Positions 8,036-17,305 of a stretch of 64,000 nucleotides of DNA are shown here, piece after piece. Positions within the stretch are counted from its first letter, which is position 1. Each line of letters begins with the position of its first letter. Source of the DNA: Chitinophaga eiseniae (GTDB lineage: Bacteria > Bacteroidota > Bacteroidia > Chitinophagales > Chitinophagaceae); NCBI RefSeq assembly GCF_900167135.1, contig NZ_FUWZ01000001.1, positions 1,412,336-1,476,335 on the forward strand, in the 5' to 3' direction. Position numbers and translations under genes: made by a program. The notes beneath the pieces are model-generated. The model did no database searches. It was not told the DNA's origin and saw only the letters and a program-made list of their open reading frames with translations.

Positions 8036-8803
8036 ATGGAAAAGACAGCTACATTCAACAGATTGTTACAGATAATGGACGATTTAAGGGAAAAATGCCC
8101 CTGGGACCGCAAACAAACCATCCAGACCCTGCGGCAGCTGACCATTGAGGAAACCTACGAGCTGGCAGACGCCATCACGGAAGAAGACTGGAAGTCCATT
8201 AAGGAAGAACTGGGAGATATCCTCCTGCACATCGTCTTCTACGCTAAAATAGGCTCCGAACAACAACAATTCGATATCAACGATGTTATCAACGGCGTAT
8301 GTGATAAACTGATCGCCAGACATCCCCATATCTACGGCGACGTAAAAGTACAGGACGAAGAAGAAGTGAAACAAAACTGGGAAAAACTTAAACTGAAAGA
8401 AGGTAAAAAATCTGTCCTCAGCGGTGTTCCCGTGTCCCTCCCGGCCCTCGTAAAAGCGATGCGCCTGCAGGAAAAAGCCAAACAAACAGGCTTCGAATGG
8501 GACAACACCAGCCAGGTATGGGATAAAGTGAAAGAAGAGGTGAACGAACTGGAAGAAGTAGTGAACACCGGCGACCAGAACGCCATCGAAGCGGAATTCG
8601 GTGATGTGATGTTCTCCCTGGTCAACTACTCCCGCTTCCTCAATATCGACGCGGAAAACGCCCTGGAACGTACCAACAAAAAATTCCAGCGCCGCTTTCA
8701 GCATATGGAAGCCCTCGCACTGGAACAAGGCCGCCGCCTCAACGATATGAACCTAACGGAAATGGACACACTCTGGAACAAAGCAAAAGAGTTAGGAATT
8801 TAG
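8036..8803 (+). CDS. mazG: Nucleoside triphosphate pyrophosphohydrolase MazG
   Basis: A 255-residue all-alpha NTP pyrophosphohydrolase with tandem MazG domains. The first shows CPWDRKQT, the metal-binding EETYE and EELGDILLH motifs; the second shows EVNELEE and EAEFGDVMFS. It hydrolyses NTPs to NMP and pyrophosphate and is a housecleaning enzyme that also lowers ppGpp under stress. ATG 8036 (MEKTATFNRLL) matches the family N-terminus better than the upstream ATG at 8006. It is followed by an A+T-rich palindromic spacer and then a large histidine kinase. Confidence 0.95.
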   Translation: MEKTATFNRLLQIMDDLREKCPWDRKQTIQTLRQLTIEETYELADAITEEDWKSIKEELGDILLHIVFYAKIGSEQQQFDINDVINGVCDKLIARHPHIYGDVKVQDEEEVKQNWEKLKLKEGKKSVLSGVPVSLPALVKAMRLQEKAKQTGFEWDNTSQVWDKVKEEVNELEEVVNTGDQNAIEAEFGDVMFSLVNYSRFLNIDAENALERTNKKFQRRFQHMEALALEQGRRLNDMNLTEMDTLWNKAKELGI

Positions 8804-8955
8804 ATATTTAGATATTTTGATATTTGGTTATTGGGGGTTCGCACTGCCAAACTCACAAATTTCAAAATTCCAAAATTTCAAAATTTCAAAATTTCAAAAT
8901 TTCAAAATCCGTAAATCCAATAACCCAATAACAAAATATCTAAATACTTAAATCC
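8795..8955. repeat. A+T-rich palindrome with octamer array, family D
   Basis: The outer arms 8795-8836 and 8917-8955 are imperfect inverted repeats built of TTTAGATA- and TTATTGGG-like units. Between them lies a tandem array of the octamer AAAATTTC (about 8863-8910). The left arm includes the mazG stop codon and the right arm ends two bases before the TTG start of the next gene. It resembles families A to C in construction but lies between co-directional genes. Confidence 0.75.
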
Positions 8956-8957
8956 TT

Positions 8958-11900
8958 TTGGTTGATATAAAAGAAATACGCCTCTTCTTCCTCCGGCACG
9001 GATACCTGTTGATCGTTGCAGCATGGCTCTTCACCTTCGCCTTCCTGTTCAGCAACTACTGGGCGTACTATTCCTCCCCCCAGGGCGTGAAACGAAGCAT
9101 CGAGAAAAGCCTGCACCAGCGCGAACAGTCATTCGATAAACTGCTGAAAGATACCGCCGTCGTCAACAGCCTTTTTCAACGTTCTTACGATGAAAAAACA
9201 CTGGACCGCATCGGTAAACGCGACTACTTCGTGTTCGCCTACGACTCCAGCGCACAAGGTACCTGGCTCACTTTCTGGAGCACCAGCCAGGTGCAGCCGG
9301 AAGAAATGCAGGACGTGCTGAAGCCAGGCGCACAGTTCATGAAACTGAAAAACGGGTATTACGAAATCATTACCCGTCAACTGAAAGGAGGGGGCAACCA
9401 CCAGCATTTTGTCGTAGCTGCCATCCCGGTCCGCATGGAATATGCTATCCGGAACAACTTCCTCATCAGCCATTTCTATAATAAAGCGGAACTGGGCGCA
9501 GAATACACCGTCCACGTGGACCTCCCCGGCCTGATATTACCCGATCATACCATCCTGCCGGTGAAAAACGGGTACGACGAAACCCTGTTTTTCCTCGACT
9601 ATAATAAAAGCATCCGCGCACAACCTCCCAACAACCTCAGTGTTGTCCTGCGCGTACTGGGATGTATCTGCGTGCTCATCTTCTTTAACCTGTTCGCTAC
9701 GCTGCTGGCCAAAAACACCAACCCGCTCTACGGGTTCCTGTTCCTCTTCCTCATGGTCTTCGGCCTCCGCGTGCTGAGTTACGTATACCCCTTCCCGTTC
9801 AACCTCCGCGCGCTCAACGTATTCGATCCGGTCATCTACGCGAAAGATGAAATATTCTATTCGCTGGGTGACCTGCTGCTCAACGTACTGCTGGCCTTCT
9901 GGATGATCCTTTTCTTCCGGGAACACGTAAAAACGATCAACCTGCCGGTGCTCCGCAAACGCTGGCTGCAAAGCATCGTGATCATCGTGGCCAGCCTCCT
10001 GCTGTACATGGTGGAACAGTTCCTGGCAGACCTGATCCAGAGCCTGGTGATAGACTCCCGCATCTCGTTTGATGTGACCAACCCCTTCAGTCTCAACGAA
10101 TACAGCCTGATAGGGTTTGTGGTGCTCGGCTTCATCTCTTTCAGCTTCCTGTTTTTCTCCCAGATCATCAACTACCTGCTCAATGAGCTCACCAACTTCC
10201 AGTACCGCACCAAATACGTGTGGCTGGCGGCGGTAGGCATCATCTGGCTGCTGTTCCGCATCCATAACCCGGAACTGCCGTTCTCCGTGGCCATGGTCAT
10301 CTGGCTGCTGCTGTACATCGTGCTGCTCGATTTCCTGGCCGACCGTTTTGAAAGCAGTGTGGCCACCGTGCCTTTCCTGTTCTGGCTCTTCCTGCTCACC
10401 ATCACCACCTCCGGCGCACTGGTGTATTACAACGACCAGAAAGAACTGTCCGCCCGCGAAAAACTGGCGGCCGATCTCTCCAAACAGAAAGACCCGTACC
10501 TGGAAATGCTGCTCAATGACCTGGGCAAAAAAATTGAACACGACGAATACATGCAGTACTTCTTTATGGACAAAGGAAGTAAACAGTCCAAAGCCCGCAT
10601 GGAAGAAGTGCTGCTGCAGAATTATTTCCAGGGATACCTGAGCCGCTTTGATGTGGCGTTCTACCCGTACGATGAAAACGGCCAGCCAATCTATCAGGGA
10701 GATACCACCAGCCTGATTTCGTTCAACCGCCGTATGTTCTTTGAGTCGGAAGCTTCGCCCACAGACGCCAGCGGCAACGACCTCTATTACTACGAGCCCA
10801 GTTTCAACGACTATAACTATATCGGTAAGAAAGAATTTCATAACCCGGTGGACAACACGGGCACCGGTTGGCTGGTATATGTGCTCAAACCCAAGATATT
10901 CAGCCAGGAACGGCTCTATCCCGAATTGCTGGTGGAAGGGGACCTTTATGACCGCAGCCGGGAATCGCAGGCCAACTACTCCTATGCCATCTATGATAAA
11001 GGCGTGCTGGTAAGCCATTACAGCGATTACCCGTTCCCCATCCGGCTGTATCCCGGCGATGTGCCGCCCGGTGAGCTGACCATCAAGGATGTAGCCGGGC
11101 ACTCGGAAATGATCTATCGCGCTTCGCCTGAAAAAGTGGTGTTTGTGGTAAAACAAAGCCGTACGTTCGTAGAGTTCATCACGCTTTTTGCGTACATGTT
11201 CTGCCTGTTCCTGTTGATTATCGTGATATACAAGATGTTTGACCTGCTCATTAAGGCGCGTATGCGCCTCAGCAACATACGGGCGTTGATCAACATCAGT
11301 ATCCGCAAAAAAGTACATGGCACCATCATCTTTGTCGTGGTGTTCTCTTTCGTGATACTCGGTATCACCACCACCATGTTCTTCATCTGGCGCTCGGAAG
11401 TGCAGAACCGCGAAAGGCTGAGCAAAACGATGGGAGAGGTGGCCACCGATGTGGAAACAGTATTCCTCAACCAGCGCGACATGGACGAGATCGACAATAT
11501 GTATGATCCCGTGTTTAAAGAAAAATTGACAGCCGCACTGGGCAACATCGCCAACGAGCGGGCGCTCGATATCAACGTGTACGATGCCGACGGTAACCTG
11601 CGGCTCACCACGCAGCCGCTGATGACGGAAAAAGGGCTGATCTCCGGTAAAATGGAGCCTATGGCCTATTACGAGATATCCCGCCTGCAGCATATCCAGT
11701 TCATACAAACAGAAAAGATCGGCAGTATGCCGTTCCTCTCTGGTTATATGCCGCTGCGCAACCGCAGCGGAGATGTGATGGCGTATCTCAATGTCCCTTA
11801 TTTCGCTACGCAGACGGAGCGTAACCAGCAGATCTCCAACTTCCTCGTGGCTTTGATCAACTTCAACGCGTTCATCTTCCTCATCGCGGGGATGGTGGCG

Positions 11901-12767
11901 CTGCTGATCACCAATTCCATTACCCGTTCGTTCTCGCTGGTAACGGAGAAGCTGCGGCATGTGAACCTGGGGCAGCGCAACGATGAAATCGAATGGGACA
12001 AAGACGACGAAATCGGCGCGCTGGTAAAAGAGTACAACAAAATGGTGCGGAAGCTGGAAGTGAGCGCCGCGCGGCTGGCCAAGAGCGAAAGGGAAGGGGC
12101 CTGGCGGGAAATGGCGCGGCAGGTGGCCCATGAGATCAAAAATCCGCTGACGCCCATGAAACTGAGCATACAGTACCTCCAGCGGGCAATTGCCGGCGAC
12201 TCCCCCAATGTGAAAGCGCTGTCCACTAATGTGGCCCGTACGCTCGTGGAACAGATAGAACACCTGTCCAATATCGCTTCCGACTTCTCGGCCTTTGCCC
12301 GTATCGGGGAGCCCAACAACGAGGTGGTGCTGCTGAACGAAGTCCTGTCATCGCTGACAGGCTTGTACCAGACACAGGAAGATTGTAGCATCGAATACGT
12401 GGAACCGGGCAGGCCGCTGTACGTTTTTGCCGATAAAACCCAGATGAACCGGTTGTTTACCAACCTGTTGCTCAACGCTATCCAGGCTATTCCGGAGGAA
12501 ACCGAAGGCCATATCCGGGTGCGGCTGCAGGAAACGGCCGACCATTACGTGATTGTGAGCGTGGCCGACAATGGGGGAGGGATCTCACCGGAAGTGCAGT
12601 CCCGGATTTTTGTGCCCAACTTCACCACCAAATCATCCGGTACAGGGCTGGGGCTGGCCATGTGTAAAAATATTGCAGAGCAGACAAGAGGGGAGATCTG
12701 GTTTGAAACCAAGCTCAATGAAGGGACCACCTTTTATGTGAAGCTTCCGCTTCATGAGGGGCAATAA
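8958..12767 (+). CDS. Large NtrY-like sensor histidine kinase
   Basis: A 1269-residue multi-domain membrane kinase starting at TTG. An N-terminal transmembrane helix (about residues 12-32) and an extracytoplasmic region of about 190 residues precede a group of about seven membrane helices (220-490). A second periplasmic domain follows, then two further helices flanking a third extracytoplasmic sensor (about 790-990). The cytoplasmic part has HAMP, HisKA with His1058 in VAHEIKNPLTPMKLS (the NtrY-type H-box), and HATPase_c (NLLLNAIQAI, DNGGGI, GTGLGLAM). It autophosphorylates on the histidine. No response regulator is adjacent, so its partner is encoded elsewhere. NtrY itself is about 750 residues; the extra length comes from added sensor and membrane segments. 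Confidence 0.9.
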   Translation: MVDIKEIRLFFLRHGYLLIVAAWLFTFAFLFSNYWAYYSSPQGVKRSIEKSLHQREQSFDKLLKDTAVVNSLFQRSYDEKTLDRIGKRDYFVFAYDSSAQGTWLTFWSTSQVQPEEMQDVLKPGAQFMKLKNGYYEIITRQLKGGGNHQHFVVAAIPVRMEYAIRNNFLISHFYNKAELGAEYTVHVDLPGLILPDHTILPVKNGYDETLFFLDYNKSIRAQPPNNLSVVLRVLGCICVLIFFNLFATLLAKNTNPLYGFLFLFLMVFGLRVLSYVYPFPFNLRALNVFDPVIYAKDEIFYSLGDLLLNVLLAFWMILFFREHVKTINLPVLRKRWLQSIVIIVASLLLYMVEQFLADLIQSLVIDSRISFDVTNPFSLNEYSLIGFVVLGFISFSFLFFSQIINYLLNELTNFQYRTKYVWLAAVGIIWLLFRIHNPELPFSVAMVIWLLLYIVLLDFLADRFESSVATVPFLFWLFLLTITTSGALVYYNDQKELSAREKLAADLSKQKDPYLEMLLNDLGKKIEHDEYMQYFFMDKGSKQSKARMEEVLLQNYFQGYLSRFDVAFYPYDENGQPIYQGDTTSLISFNRRMFFESEASPTDASGNDLYYYEPSFNDYNYIGKKEFHNPVDNTGTGWLVYVLKPKIFSQERLYPELLVEGDLYDRSRESQANYSYAIYDKGVLVSHYSDYPFPIRLYPGDVPPGELTIKDVAGHSEMIYRASPEKVVFVVKQSRTFVEFITLFAYMFCLFLLIIVIYKMFDLLIKARMRLSNIRALINISIRKKVHGTIIFVVVFSFVILGITTTMFFIWRSEVQNRERLSKTMGEVATDVETVFLNQRDMDEIDNMYDPVFKEKLTAALGNIANERALDINVYDADGNLRLTTQPLMTEKGLISGKMEPMAYYEISRLQHIQFIQTEKIGSMPFLSGYMPLRNRSGDVMAYLNVPYFATQTERNQQISNFLVALINFNAFIFLIAGMVALLITNSITRSFSLVTEKLRHVNLGQRNDEIEWDKDDEIGALVKEYNKMVRKLEVSAARLAKSEREGAWREMARQVAHEIKNPLTPMKLSIQYLQRAIAGDSPNVKALSTNVARTLVEQIEHLSNIASDFSAFARIGEPNNEVVLLNEVLSSLTGLYQTQEDCSIEYVEPGRPLYVFADKTQMNRLFTNLLLNAIQAIPEETEGHIRVRLQETADHYVIVSVADNGGGISPEVQSRIFVPNFTTKSSGTGLGLAMCKNIAEQTRGEIWFETKLNEGTTFYVKLPLHEGQ

Positions 12768-12830
12768 TAATATTTCTCATTTCCCGTTCGCCGGAATGTT
12801 GCGGGGAGCAGTAGGGACTAAAAACAAAAA

Positions 12831-12858
12831 AAGGCAAACCGGATGGTTTGCCTTTTCT
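12831..12858. terminator. Bidirectional terminator between the kinase and plsX
   Basis: Perfect 10-bp stem AAGGCAAACC/GGTTTGCCTT (12831-12840 and 12845-12854) with a GGAT loop. T-rich tracts flank both sides: TTTTC on the plus strand and TTTTTTGTTTTT on the minus strand. It serves both convergent genes. Confidence 0.85.
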
Positions 12859-12880
12859 CAATATCTTTTTCTCTATGCTC

Positions 12881-13828
12881 TTAGTTACCGCTGTGGAAGC
12901 TCTCCTGGATCTTTTCCAGCAGTTTACTTTCGATCATTTGTTGTGCCAGCAGGATCATATTTTTGAAGGCAACGTTCTGGGAAATACCGTGACCGATGAT
13001 CACCGGTTTGTTAACGCCCAGCACGGGAGTGCCGCCATAGGATTCTGAGTCGAGTTTGTTCAGGTATTCATCGTTGATATTGCGTCTTGCCGCGATATCG
13101 TAGATGGACTCGGCCATTTTCAGGATAATGTTGCCGGTAAAACCTTCACATACAATGACATCGGCTTTTTCAGATAAAACATCTCTGCCTTCGATATTTC
13201 CGATGAAATTGATTTGTTTGTTTTCTTTTAACAGCGGGTAGGTGGCCTGGGCCAGTAAGTTGCCTTTGCCTTCTTCTTCGCCGATATTCAGCAGACCAAC
13301 CTTTGGATTGTCGACCTTCAGGATGTGTTTGGAATACAGGGAACCCAGAATAGCAAATTGCACCAGGTTTTCAGGTTTACAGTCAGCGTTGATACCTACA
13401 TCCAGCATTAGTCCTTGTGAACCGTTTTCACGGGGGACCAGGGTAGAAATAGTAGGGCGTTGCACTCCTTCGATGGCTTTAATGGAATAAAAGGTGCCTA
13501 CCATCATGGCGCCGGTATTGCCTGCGCTGATGAAAGCATCTATTTTCTCATTTTTTAATAAATGAAAGCCAATAGAGATGGAGGATTGTGGCTTCTCCTT
13601 CAGTGCCTTGGTAGGGTGTTCATTCATCCCGATTACCTGGGATGAATGAACAACTGAATATTTTGATTGGTCCACCTGCGCTTCCGCTAATAAAGGGACC
13701 AGTTGTGACTCGTCCCCTATCAGTACCAGATGCGCATCAGATGCAACGGTGTCTAAAAATAACTTTACTCCTTTTACTGCTGCTGCGGGGGCAAAATCGC
13801 CGCCCATCATATCAAGCCCGATTCTCAT
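12881..13828 (-). CDS. plsX: Phosphate acyltransferase PlsX
   Basis: A 315-residue PlsX. The N-terminal signature MRIGLDMMGGDFAPAAAVKG is intact, as are SAGNTGAMM and LLNIGEEEGKGN. It makes acyl-phosphate from acyl-ACP, the first step of phosphatidic acid synthesis with PlsY, as a peripheral membrane enzyme. ATG 13828 is preferred to the one three codons upstream because the family starts at MRI. It is the last gene of the conserved operon DUF177-rpmF-plsX. The usual next gene, fabH, is not present; a terminator follows. Confidence 0.96.
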   Translation of the reverse strand: MRIGLDMMGGDFAPAAAVKGVKLFLDTVASDAHLVLIGDESQLVPLLAEAQVDQSKYSVVHSSQVIGMNEHPTKALKEKPQSSISIGFHLLKNEKIDAFISAGNTGAMMVGTFYSIKAIEGVQRPTISTLVPRENGSQGLMLDVGINADCKPENLVQFAILGSLYSKHILKVDNPKVGLLNIGEEEGKGNLLAQATYPLLKENKQINFIGNIEGRDVLSEKADVIVCEGFTGNIILKMAESIYDIAARRNINDEYLNKLDSESYGGTPVLGVNKPVIIGHGISQNVAFKNMILLAQQMIESKLLEKIQESFHSGN

Positions 13829-13874
13829 GTAACTCAAGTTTGTCTTGTTAGCTCGGGTAAAAATAGTAAAATAA

Positions 13875-14069
13875 TTATTTAGCTGCGCTCTGTTTTTCCA
13901 ACACTACTTTTCCTTTGTAGTACAGTTTGTTTTCTACCCAATGAGCACGATGTCTCAGGTGCACTTCACCGGTTGCGCTGTCTGTGCTTAATGTATCCGC
14001 TACCGCCTTGTAATGCGTTCTTCTCTTTGCTGATCTCTGCTGAGAATGTCTGCGTTTAGGATTTGGCAT
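13875..14069 (-). CDS. rpmF: 50S ribosomal protein L32
   Basis: A 64-residue basic protein starting MPNPKRRHSQQRSAKRRTHY, the typical bL32 N-terminus. The zinc-binding cysteines of some L32 forms are absent, which makes this a cysteine-free type. It sits in the conserved DUF177-rpmF-plsX arrangement, 12 nt after the upstream gene. Confidence 0.97.
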   Translation of the reverse strand: MPNPKRRHSQQRSAKRRTHYKAVADTLSTDSATGEVHLRHRAHWVENKLYYKGKVVLEKQSAAK

Positions 14070-14081
14070 TTTATTTAATTT

Positions 14082-14624
14082 TTAATTGTCCTTAAATTTA
14101 TCCAATCCTTTCCAGATTGGGTTATCGTTCTCTTTTGCCTGCTGGTTCATACGCTCCAGCATTTCTATTACCTTTGGGTCACATCCGCTTTTGCCATCGG
14201 CAGTGTCAGGATGGATGCGTTGCATCGGAATGCTCAGCAGGATAAACTCGTATATCCATTCCGCCACGTTCAGATGGCTCTCGGTCTTGGAAATATACGC
14301 TACATCCGGATCTGCGTCTTCACTGGCCATTTCTTCGGGATTGTCCGCCATTTTCACAATCTGGTTGAACTCATCCCAGAGCTGCAGCTCGTAAGGCTGC
14401 CCACAACGGTCGCAGGTAACTGTTACCGTACCGCCGATCTCAAACTTCAGTAAAAAGAAATTTACTTTCTTGTCCAGCGTCAGGTTCACCGTCGCCTTAC
14501 AATCACTGAAGTCCCTTTCTCCTTCAAAATGCTCAAAGAAACTTTCCCCGATCTCATACTGAAATGAATGCACCCCTGGTTTTAATCCAACAAAGGCTAT
14601 CTCAAATTCGCGGAGTGGTTTCAT
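14082..14624 (-). CDS. DUF177 family protein (YceD-like)
   Basis: A 180-residue protein of the DUF177/YceD family, encoded directly before rpmF as in most bacteria. It contains the CxxC pair in TCDRCGQPYEL and an acidic stretch (ASEDADPDVAYI) at about residues 100-112. In other bacteria YceD is linked to 23S rRNA accumulation. ATG 14624 (MKPLREFEIAF) is chosen, since it lies about 20 nt downstream of the predicted transcription start; the ATG at 14654 would overlap the -7 box. Confidence 0.92.
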   Translation of the reverse strand: MKPLREFEIAFVGLKPGVHSFQYEIGESFFEHFEGERDFSDCKATVNLTLDKKVNFFLLKFEIGGTVTVTCDRCGQPYELQLWDEFNQIVKMADNPEEMASEDADPDVAYISKTESHLNVAEWIYEFILLSIPMQRIHPDTADGKSGCDPKVIEMLERMNQQAKENDNPIWKGLDKFKDN

Positions 14625-14651
14625 ATCAATGTCCTCACTTTTAGAGGGATG

Positions 14652-14682
14652 CAAAGGTAATTAAATATTTGCAATTGCAAAA
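14652..14682 (-). promoter_or_regulatory. Promoter of the DUF177-rpmF-plsX operon
   Basis: The minus strand shows TTTTTG (ending at 14678), an 18-nt spacer, and TACCTTTG (14652-14659), a textbook Bacteroidota promoter. The transcript would start near 14646, giving a 5' leader of about 20 nt to ATG 14624. This supports that start over 14654. Confidence 0.8.
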
Positions 14683-14872
14683 ATTTCATAAATTTGTTCA
14701 CTTTCGATATCCGGATTATATATATTTATATATCGGAATATCATCCATATTGCTGTTGCTAAACAGCGGGAGTGAGCCGCAAAGGTAAGGATTTCCACCT
14801 TTATCTCATACCTGTTTTTTGCAATACAACCGTGAAAATTGAAAACCTGAAGTCCCCTGGCCATCATAACCA

Positions 14873-17305
14873 ATGACATCCAAAGGAAAGAACGCAAGGA
14901 AAATCCCGGCTCCTGACACGGCCCCCACGGCTGCCCGTGACACCCCGGACATCTGCTCGCTGCCTATCCACGCATGGCTCAGCCATACCAGCGCCGGTAT
15001 CCTAGTGACAGATGAGGACTTCCGTTGCTGCTGGACAAACGACGTTTTATCCGGGCGCCTGCCACATCCCATCCCGGAAAATCTGCCTTTTGACGACCTC
15101 ATCCAGCTGCTGAAACCACTCGTTACCGGTCCGGATGCCTTCGCCACCAAAATGAATGCCGTCAGAAGCGAAAAAAAAGCCCTTTTTGGCTGGGAACTCG
15201 TGCTGGAGACGGGAACGACCGTAGAAGTGGCCTATACCCCCGTTTTCGACGGTCCGGGCTTTAAAGGCAGCATCTGGCAGGTCATCAATATCACCCGCAA
15301 ATACCACGTTCAGGAAGAAATAAAACGCAATGAGCACAAATTCCGCGTCATGCTCAATAACCTGAACGCGGCCATGTGCGAAACCGACCTCGACGGTAAC
15401 ATCACCCGCGTATACGAAAGCTTCTGCCGCCTCTCCGGCTACTCGGAAGGGGAACTGCTGGGCAAAAATATCACCGACGTGTTCGTGCCGGAAGAAAACA
15501 GGGCCTTCGCCCGCGCTCTCCGCCGTAAACGCCTCTCGGAAAACGTTCCCCTGGTCTATGATATGGAAATTGTGCTCAAGGACGGCTCCCGCAGATGGGT
15601 GCTCGCCAGCTCGGCAAACGTATACGACCGCAACGGTAACATCACGGGCGGCGCCGGCATTCACATGGACATCACCGGGCAGAAACGCCTCCAGCGAGAC
15701 CTGGAAAACGCCCGCCACCTCGCCGAAGAAGCCCGCATCGCCCAGAAAGACTTCCTGGCCAGCATGAGCCACGAAATACGCACCCCCCTCAACGCTATCA
15801 TCGGCATGGCGCACCTCCTCGAGGAAACCAGCCTCGACCCGCAGCAAAAGGAATATGTCAACATCCTGAAACACTCCTCCGGCATACTGCTGGGCATCGT
15901 CAGTGATATTCTCGATATTTCCCGCATAGAAGCAGGCGAACTGCAGGTCAACCAAAGGGAATTCAACCCCCGCGAACTGATACAGTCCCTCCGCCATACC
16001 TTTGAGCTTAAACTGGGCCGGCGCCCCGTCACCATCACGGCCGAACTGGACGCCAACCTCAATACCTGGCTCATTGGCGATGACGTGCTGCTGAACCAAA
16101 TATTACTCAATTTGTTAGGAAATGCAGAGAAATTCACCAGCGAAGGAGAAATAGCCATTAAAGCCACCCAGGAAAGCTGGCTCGATAATACCATCTGGGT
16201 CCGCTTCCGGGTCTGCGATACCGGCATCGGTATCCCGAAAGATAAACTGGAACTGATTTTCCGCAACTATAAACAGGCAGAAGCAGATATCCGCGAAAAA
16301 TACGGCGGCACCGGCCTCGGCCTCGCCATCGTGAAACAACTCGTGGAACTGCTCGGTGGCACCATCAGCGTGGAAGATTGCCAGGGATACAATACCTGCT
16401 TCGTCTTTGACCTCCCGTTCATGGACAGCAGAAAACCTATCTCGGCCTCGGGTATTAAACCCCGTAAAAAAGGGAAACAACGTACCTTTGAGGAAGCCCG
16501 TGTGCTGGTAGTGGAAGACAATCAGATGAACCTGCGCTACATGATGAGCCTCCTGGATAAATATAAAATCAATTACCAGCTGGCCACCAATGGACCCGAT
16601 GCCACATGGTTTCTCAATGCCCGGCAGTATGACCTTATCCTCATGGATATCCGTATCCCCGGTATGAATGGATTAGAACTGGCCCAACAAATCAGGACAG
16701 ATGAAAACCAATTTAATGTGGCAACGCCTATTGTCGCCACCACCGCTGTAGCCATGGAAAATACCGCCGCCACCGTCAGGGCCGCGGGCATCACCGATAT
16801 ACTTATTAAACCGTATACACCGGATCAGCTACTACAGATCTTTAACAAATATCTCAACGAAGAAGAAACAGAACTAATAATGGAAGAAGAAGTGCAGAAT
16901 ATCAGCGGATTTGAGTTCCACCCGGAATTGGACGTTAAATATCTCACAGCGCTCTATGAGAACAATATTTCCTATGCGGCCGACTTGTTTGAAATATTTA
17001 TCCGGACCATCCGGGACGAAATCAAAAAACTAAAAGCGATCGTAGACACCGGCGACTGGGAGCGGGTGAAGTTCCAGGTACATAAACTGAAACCCAACTT
17101 CGCCATGGTAGGCCTCACCTGGATCAGCGCCAAAATGCAGGAACTGGAAAACTACCTCCGCACCGGGGAACCGCAACAGCCCGAAAGCGCCACCCGCCTG
17201 TTCGATGAAATCGTGGCGGACGTGGATAAATACTATCCCGTAGTGGATGAGGAATATGCCCGTATGCGGGAATTTGTGGACGCTGCCTCCCATCCCCATC
17301 AATAG
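14873..17305 (+). CDS. Hybrid sensor histidine kinase (PAS-PAS-HisKA-HATPase-REC-HPt)
   Basis: An 810-residue protein with no membrane helix, so it should be cytoplasmic. Two PAS-like domains (about residues 35-150 and 155-280) precede HisKA with His300 in SMSHEIRTPLNAIIGMAHLL. HATPase_c follows (NLLGNAEKFT, DTGIGI, GGTGLGLAI), then a receiver domain (VLVVEDNQMN, phospho-acceptor Asp591 in LILMDIRIPGMNG). The C-terminal HPt domain has His737 in QVHKLKPNF. It is thus a complete His-Asp-His relay without an output domain and must pass phosphate to an unlinked regulator. It overlaps the next, convergent gene by 7 bp. Confidence 0.94.
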   Translation: MTSKGKNARKIPAPDTAPTAARDTPDICSLPIHAWLSHTSAGILVTDEDFRCCWTNDVLSGRLPHPIPENLPFDDLIQLLKPLVTGPDAFATKMNAVRSEKKALFGWELVLETGTTVEVAYTPVFDGPGFKGSIWQVINITRKYHVQEEIKRNEHKFRVMLNNLNAAMCETDLDGNITRVYESFCRLSGYSEGELLGKNITDVFVPEENRAFARALRRKRLSENVPLVYDMEIVLKDGSRRWVLASSANVYDRNGNITGGAGIHMDITGQKRLQRDLENARHLAEEARIAQKDFLASMSHEIRTPLNAIIGMAHLLEETSLDPQQKEYVNILKHSSGILLGIVSDILDISRIEAGELQVNQREFNPRELIQSLRHTFELKLGRRPVTITAELDANLNTWLIGDDVLLNQILLNLLGNAEKFTSEGEIAIKATQESWLDNTIWVRFRVCDTGIGIPKDKLELIFRNYKQAEADIREKYGGTGLGLAIVKQLVELLGGTISVEDCQGYNTCFVFDLPFMDSRKPISASGIKPRKKGKQRTFEEARVLVVEDNQMNLRYMMSLLDKYKINYQLATNGPDATWFLNARQYDLILMDIRIPGMNGLELAQQIRTDENQFNVATPIVATTAVAMENTAATVRAAGITDILIKPYTPDQLLQIFNKYLNEEETELIMEEEVQNISGFEFHPELDVKYLTALYENNISYAADLFEIFIRTIRDEIKKLKAIVDTGDWERVKFQVHKLKPNFAMVGLTWISAKMQELENYLRTGEPQQPESATRLFDEIVADVDKYYPVVDEEYARMREFVDAASHPHQ

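Noticed and set aside
8863..8910. Tandem AAAATTTC repeats as a CRISPR array
   Set aside because: Repeats are 8 nt and directly adjacent, with no spacers and no cas genes nearby.
9537..12263. A 908-codon open frame antisense to the NtrY-like kinase
   Set aside because: It lies wholly opposite a kinase with complete motifs, its translation is rich in His, Gln and Val as expected for a mirror frame, and it has no recognisable domain.
14661..14897. A 78-codon minus-strand frame between DUF177 and the hybrid kinase
   Set aside because: It overlaps the predicted operon promoter and the start of the kinase gene, and its product resembles no family.
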